A stretch of DNA of 64,000 bases, taken from contig NW_006920415.1 in assembly GCF_000344685.1 (NCBI RefSeq), positions 1,062,950 through 1,126,949 of the forward strand. Reading direction: 5' to 3'. The stretch comes from Gloeophyllum trabeum ATCC 11539. Its lineage: Eukaryota; Basidiomycota; Agaricomycetes; Gloeophyllales; Gloeophyllaceae. The position numbers and the translations under genes were made by a program. The number at the start of each line of letters is the position of its first letter. The stretch's first letter is position 1. The notes beneath the pieces were generated by a model. It did not search any database. It was given only the letters and a program-made list of their open reading frames with translations, and was not told where the DNA came from. Shown piece by piece: positions 58,420 to 64,000 of this stretch.

Positions 58420-61400
58420 TCATGCAGGCACAGCGACAGGTTTCCGTGCCGGTCTAGCTGTTGGCGTCGCATTCTCCTTGTCTTCCCGCTCGCTCATAGA
58501 CGATGGGCTGCGCGCAACTTTTGAGGCTGGAGTCACCGAGGATGCCCGACGGTGCAGAGTTGACGGCCCTGCAGTCGCGGGTGCCGGGTTGGCAGAAGAG
58601 GTACGCTTCAGGGAGGACGGCGGCAATCTTGACTGGGTCGGGGTAGGTGTTCCTGCCGATGCCGCAGATGCCCGAGGCTTCGTCAGCGGGGGCCCCATAG
58701 CTCCCTGGATTTTCTGAGCGGATGCAGGTAAGGAATCTGCGCTCGAAGTGCTATCCATTGTCCGATTGCCGCGAATACTTTTGCTTAGCGCAGACGGAGT
58801 CTGGCTAGTCCCTCGCTTGGTGGTCTCCGACAGTCGTGAGGAAGGTCGCGATGTCCCAGGGGTCACTGGAATCGACGATTCTCGGCGGTGGAAAGTCTTG
58901 GTAGTCGCTGCGGCGGGTGTAGCACCAGCTGTTCCCTTTACTCCGAGGCGTCGTTTGAGCTAATGGGTGTCAGCAATCTAGGTCTTGCCACAGGATGAAC
59001 CATACTCACAAGTTCTAGTTCCTGCTGCTTCGAGTCTAAAGCAATATTCATGCCATTGATATCTTCCTGGTGTTTGTTGCGCTGTTTCGTCAATTGCACG
59101 ATCTTGATGTCTTTGTCAGACGTCTCTGCTTGCAAGACGTGGACTTGTCTTCGAAGCTTCTCGATTTCGGCAGTCAGCGATGCAACACGGTCATTCAACG
59201 TCTTCAACGCGACGTCCGCCTCTGCTTTCTGCTGTATCATGGTCTCCATGCTCGTCCGGGCTTGTTCCTCCCGACTTGAGATATCATCGATGGCCCTGCG
59301 TTGTTCGTCGACAATACGATTGTGCTCACGCTTCAGGCCAGACAGCTCATCTTGCAACTGCTCGATCTGTTGTTCGCGCTCAGCAACCCGTTTGGAATAT
59401 TCGGTAGAATCGGTATCGCGTTCACGAAGATTGTCTTCCAGTCGCTTGACAGTGTCAAGAGCATATTGACGTTCTCTGTCGAGATCTTCGATACGATCCT
59501 CCCGCTCTTGGAGAGCCTGTGTCAAGCCATCGGTGTGCTCTCGCTCGGCGTGAAGCTCATCCTCGAGCTTCGACGGCAATGAGCATCTGCCTTCGGTGAT
59601 ATGAAGGAAATTGCATACCTGCTGCTTCTCTCTTTCTATCTCATCCCTAGCGTTCCAGGCCTCCTGAGCTTCGGCCTCTAGCTCACACTTGCGATTCTCA
59701 GTCTGACTCCAGTCAACTTCCATGTTGGAGATTCTTTCCTCGAGGACTTCAATCTCAGTCTGGAGCGTATTCCTGTCCTGAGTGAGAACCTGGATCCTAT
59801 CGTTCATCTCCTCCGTATTCTTCCACTGCGCCTCAAGCTCGTTCTGCAGCATGCCGAGCTGTTCTTCTTTCCTGGCAACCTCCTGGCGCAGGTCATCAAG
59901 TTGGCCAGTGACTTCCTTATTCTCCACCTCCAGCTGGTCCACCCGGGTCACCAGTCGCGCACGCTCCTCCGCCCATGCGAACTCAATCTCGCGGTGGCGG
60001 TCCTTCTCCTCTTCGTTGACCTGCTCGCGCTTGACAACAAGAGCCTTCAGCTCGTGCTCGTCGTCTCCGTAAGATTGCCTTTGCATCATCGTCATCTGCT
60101 CGTTCGCAGCCTTGATGCCCTCTTGCAGCGCCCGTTCGCAGGCCTCTTTCTTCTCCAGCTCGCCGGTGAGTCTCTTAATCTCATCGTCCTTCGCGCCAGC
60201 GTCCGCCTTGAGCTTCTCCACCTCCTCCCTCGCAATAGCCTCTCTCTTCTCTACCTCCTTCTTCTCCATCTCAAGGCGATTGATCTGTCTGTGCAGCTGC
60301 CTCAGCGCCTCCCCGCTCGCCTCATCCATGACGCTCCGCTCCAGGCTCTCCTGGCGACTATTATCGACCTCTTCCTCAAGGTGCCGGCACGTCCGCTCGA
60401 GCTCCTGCACCTTCTTCTTCCACTGCTTCAGCGCGCTCTTGCGCTTCTCTGCGTCGCGGTCAGCCTGCTCGAGCCGCGCAGAGAGCATCCCCACCAGCTC
60501 GTCGCGCGCCTTCAGGTCGATCTCGTAGTGCCCGCACATCTCCTGCTGCAGCGAGAGCTGCGTCTTCAGCGACAGGATCAGATCTTCCTCACGCGAGCTC
60601 TTGCGCGAATGCGTGGTGTGTGGAGGCGTGGGCGGGATGTTCGCTTGTGGCGAGTAGAATGTCGTGGCATTTGTCGAGAAGGGGTCTGGCTCGGGTTGAG
60701 CGTAGACGACCATTGCTTCCGAGCGATCGTCGATGTCAGCCTCGGGAGATTTCATAGTAGAGCGCAGCATCGACTGGAACATGGTGTCGCTCATGGACCG
60801 CCCGCGTTTCGCGAGGCTGCCTTCCGGCGATACGGGGCGTGCCTCCGACTTCTCTGCCGCAGTCATGAACGACTGGCTCTTCTCCGACTCTGCAGAGTTG
60901 CCATCCGCCACTGAGTGGAAGACGGTCTGACCGAAGCTGAAGGATTTGCTTCGGTCCAGGGTATGCTCGGACTTGGCTGTCGCGAACGATACCGACTGGT
61001 TATGTTTGAGGGGCGTACTGCTGCGCCGCACTGGATCCGAACCGAGACCCTCTACGGTCTCCGCGGTGTCTTCAATTTCCACCGCTTCGTCAAGTAAGCG
61101 ACCTTCAGTATCCACTGGGATGGTGGGCAGCTCGTGTTCTTGGGATATGTCAAAGATGTTGGAAAGGTCAGAGGTAGGGATAGCAAATGACGCAAGGCCT
61201 CTTGACGACTCTCCCGGAGTGCCAGGGTAGGGTGGCGCCAGCTTGGGCGGGGAGAATAGATCATTCATGGACGACGGGATCTCGTGACGCAGAGTCGATC
61301 CTGCCGGCTCGTTCGGAGCAGCTTGCTGGAGACGATCGTGGAAGGAGTTAGGCTCGGGCTCTGAAGCTACTGATGTGTCGGGTGTGATAACTTTGTATGC

Positions 61401-61982
61401 GTCGCGCGAGAAGAACCTGACGCTCTGCCCGGTAGCGGGGGTGTTCCGGTCTCGCAGGATTGAACGTAGCGAACCGAATTTGTTGTTGTCAACAGGTGTC
61501 TGCGGGGGTTTCGAACTGTCCTGAGAGTCTCTCCGCAGAGTCTCTTGAGATGGACGCGGAGAATCCGTTAATCCCCGTGGCAGCGATATGTCCGAACCTG
61601 TATGGTTCGGCGTGTTCAGAACTATGACATTTCATCATATAAGAGTGGAGAGTTTACCATTCAAGTTCAAGGAGTTTTTCAATCTCGAAGGTAGTGATAG
61701 CGATAGCTTGGCGGGAGACTGATTCTCGCTGTCCTCGCTCCATGGCATCTTAGACGCTCGCTTCAACAGCCCCTTTCGCCCACTCTTCGAAGGCGACGCC
61801 GGCGGACTAGCATTCGGAAAAGGCACCTCCTCCTGATTGTTATAGAACACGGAAAGGTTCGGGTGCTGCTCAAAGACGCCGTCCAGCACTGGAGGCTGCA
61901 ACCCGGACTCCTCCCACTCGTCGTCGTCGCGGCCGTGCTTGGATGAGGATGATTTCAAGGCATTGCTGAGCTTGGACCACAT
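58420..61982 (-). CDS. Long coiled-coil protein with Ser/Pro-rich ends and a KEN box
   Basis: Four exons, complement of 61658-61982, 59619-61621, 59010-59567 and 58420-58959, give 1,141 aa. Order: a disordered N terminus (MWSKLSNALKSSSSK), a segment SLRSILRDRNTPATGQSVRF at about residue 155 with ITPDTS soon after, then about 500 residues of heptad-rich coiled coil (LEEEVDNSRQESLERS and so on). The C terminus is basic and Ser/Thr/Pro-rich (LKRRLGVKGTAGATPA) with a KEN box (EDKENATP) at 58471-58479. The layout recalls spindle-pole, cytoskeletal or septation scaffolds, but I do not recognise the family. The intron at 59568-59618 is 51 nt, stop-free and in frame. It converges on malate dehydrogenase. 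Confidence 0.75.
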
Positions 61983-63811
61983 GGCGCGCCCTGAGTGTTC
62001 AAGGCCGCAAAACGAGCACTGTAGGCAGCCGATTGTGGGGTCGGTGGAGGTGGCCGGTAAGAAGTGAACTGCCTCGTGCCACGCGCCATCACATGCATCA
62101 CAACTGAACGCGGGCGCGTCAGTCACGTGATCGCGCACTCCTGGTACTGTACGCGGCGGCGCGACGCAGTTGATGTCAAGCCCTTGTATTCAAAACGACA
62201 ACAAACGTAAAGTATCAAAATTGAACAAGGCGAATGCCCTCTGGAGTTGTACAGTACACCGTGTCCCTGGTCGACTGACCCCCAGCGCATGTGAGGAGAC
62301 AACCTTTCTCAGACAAGGTAAATCCAAAAATTTGTCCTTGGGGACGCTGTACATAATCACCTTCAATGCGGAGAGAACACCAGAAGACCCCCTGTGCGTA
62401 GGGGTGCCCATAATCACCATATCCCCGCACTTCCGAGGCTTTGCTAAGTTGCAGTTTGACCTCGTGAGTCAGTTGGTGGCCATCTTCGCTGCCCATACCG
62501 GTCACAAGCAGCCAGCTGGAACGCCCCGTAAGTCATCATCAGGAGTTGTCGGCCTCTAGTTATAGTCTTCAGGCTCCAGCGTTTCCCCTGGCCAATACTC
62601 AGTCCGTCTGCAGTGTTTATTGAAGTGCAGTTCTCAGCATCCAGGGCCGTCTCCGGTTGATTGCGCGCTCGCACAAGGAGCTTCCAGCTCAAGACACCGA
62701 TACGATTTCCATTTCTTCCGTGGCTCCGTTTCCGGTCGGTCTCCGATTTACAGTATTTCTGGTGATCCAGCCCGATGGCCAGGTTGCAGTAGGAACCCGA
62801 CTGGAGCAGAATTGTGGCAAGCCTTCGTGTCAGGAGTCGAGCTCTAGGGCCAAGTAGCCGCCCATACCGTCCGAAACAAGCAAGACGTTGTGGGAGTTGA
62901 TGACGCCTATCTGGACTCGGAGCCCCAGAAGCTTCAAGCTCAGGTATGTAAGTAGATGCTCTCGTCATTAGCTCGGACTATGATAAGCCAAAGAAGCAAC
63001 CAGACATCACATCACCTCTGATAGTGGTGCACATATCAGATAGATTGGGAGGCAACGGAACAACGACGGCCTTTGGCGACGAGGGGCAGCGGCGTCCGTT
63101 GGCACTTCTATGAGATATCAGTGGAGAGAAGGGCGTAGTTGGAATTATGGCGGATGACCAGCCGAGTTTTCCAGAGAAGCCAAGTCGGAATGCTAGATAA
63201 GAGTCTGCTGAAAACGGACTAGCAGCGGGTGACTTGAAAATGACTGGCTGCAACGGAAAGTCTGTAACAGGTCCGGTGCGTTCGGACTCGGAGGGAGGAG
63301 CGTACAAGACCCGATGAATATTCGATGAATGGATGGACGTACGGTAATGACCCTGCGCTTGATGGGACAAAGCGACCTCAGCTCGTGGCCGTGCGGGGCG
63401 GACGTATATTTCCTCCAGAAAATCAAGTAAAAGTGGTTAAAAACCTCCAGGATATCCGTAGAATCGCAAGTCACGACAGAGAAATCCACAGCAGTCATGG
63501 CTTGTGATGTCAGTAACGTCCACAGCTGAGAAGGCGAGAAGACTGACGATAAGAGCCAGGAACCACACGCGCAGCACAGCCCTCCCGCTACTTGTCGCCC
63601 AATCCGGTAAATTCATGGATCGGTTATCCAAAAATTCCGCGAAATCAAATGGGTGGTTATCAGAGCGAAGGAGGCGCTTTTTATACCTTCGTCTGCCTTC
63701 CTGAGCGTGGACGCCTGCTCCGACCGTCAGTGGAGTGCGACTCGTCCCCTGGTATAAGGCCTTCCCCTCGTTGTCTCCTGCTCGTCATTCTCCCTCCGCA
63801 CGACTCTCAGG
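61983..63811. other. Region between coiled-coil and permease genes, no firm gene
   Basis: Several 60-170 codon frames on both strands overlap one another. The frame at 62657-62857 (+) has a somewhat protein-like stretch (PVGLRFTVFLVIQPDGQVAV), and one at 62978-63370 (-) is Ser/Pro-rich. Neither has a proper start, splice support or recognisable domain. The final 200 bp are probably the permease promoter. Confidence 0.35.
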
Positions 63812-64000
63812 ATGGCGCACCGTACAGAGGTGAAAGTGAACCCGGTGGGATCGACCTCGGACTTCAACGACGATGACAGGGAGCTCGAGGCCCTGGGATA
63901 CGTACCCTCCTTCAAGAGGGAGTTTTCCAATCTCGCGACGGTGAGCAGATTCCTGGACTAGTGGGATCTTGTGACCGGCCGACCGATCGCGAATATCTTG
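63812..64000 (+). CDS. Amino-acid permease-like protein, first exon only (cut by window)
   Basis: Exon 1 (63812-63940) encodes 43 residues with the acidic motif DFNDDDRELEALGY followed by FKREFSNLAT, then a GTGAGC donor at 63941. The D/E-rich stretch with a GY-x-x-x-[FL]-x-R-x-F sequence just before the first membrane span is typical of fungal APC-superfamily amino-acid/GABA/choline permeases (Uga4-like). The membrane domain lies outside the window, so substrate is unknown. Confidence 0.6.

Noticed and set aside
59901..60914. 337-codon plus-strand Leu/Arg-rich frame
   Set aside because: It lies antisense to the coiled-coil gene, whose Glu/Lys/Leu codons read as Leu/Phe/Ser when complemented.

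Overview
The window is nuclear DNA from a filamentous basidiomycete, most likely an Agaricomycete of the polypore/mushroom type. The genes are split by many short GT-AG introns of roughly 45-70 bp, coding GC is moderately high, and every recognisable protein is eukaryotic, with APC1, RFT1, FIG4, Laa1/HEATR5 and Ish1 being typically fungal. No rRNA, convincing tRNA, CRISPR or phage sequence was seen. Gene models were spliced by eye from reading frame, GT/AG sites and remembered family motifs; no database was searched.

Layout. Positions 1-7.1 kb are a repeat-rich, gene-poor flank. It holds diverged short repeats, a broken member of an expanded Agaricomycete protein family (1.3-4.1 kb) carrying a 78-bp tandem repeat, and a foldback element with 69-bp arms (4.25-4.5 kb). 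Positions 7.1-24.0 kb are a compact housekeeping block. A Laa1/HEATR5-like HEAT protein (-) and the phosphoinositide phosphatase FIG4 (+) share a 224-bp divergent promoter. FIG4 converges on the RFT1 flippase-family gene (-), which is divergent to a small secreted cysteine-rich GPI-type protein (+). An SF1 Upf1-like helicase with a mitochondrial-looking N terminus follows. Positions 24.7-29.6 kb hold an RRM plus RanBP2 zinc-finger protein and an intronless tartrate/D-malate dehydrogenase. A clean 350-bp MITE with 8-bp target duplications lies at 29.8-30.15 kb, followed by a partly resolved membrane protein (-).

Positions 32.2-38.3 kb encode APC1, the platform subunit of the anaphase-promoting complex. 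Positions 39.2-45.3 kb are a divergent pair: DAHP synthase (-), with a Gcn4-type site just upstream, and a PIH1-family R2TP/Hsp90 co-chaperone gene (+). The PIH1 exons join exactly, but they are separated by a GC-AG intron and one 2,529-bp intron. Positions 45.6-52.6 kb carry four tandem paralogues of a single-pass membrane protein. Their outer domains diverge, but each shares a cytosolic tail with a basic stop-transfer patch, a short coiled coil and a C-terminal PPxY motif. At least two copies have frame breaks. Positions 52.8-54.7 kb encode a seven-repeat Ish1/Msc1 stress protein with a perfect ATF/CRE site in its promoter.

Positions 56.4-58.0 kb encode cytosolic-type malate dehydrogenase with 8-nt and 16-nt microexons. 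Positions 58.4-62.0 kb hold a long coiled-coil protein ending near a KEN box. The first exon of an amino-acid permease-like gene runs off the right edge.

The most unusual parts are the PPxY membrane-protein array, the PIH1 mega-intron, the MITE and foldback elements, and the malate dehydrogenase microexons. No operon-like pathway cluster is present. Shared themes are endosome/vacuole trafficking (Laa1 with FIG4) and cell-cycle degradation (APC1, plus a KEN-box coiled-coil protein 20 kb away).
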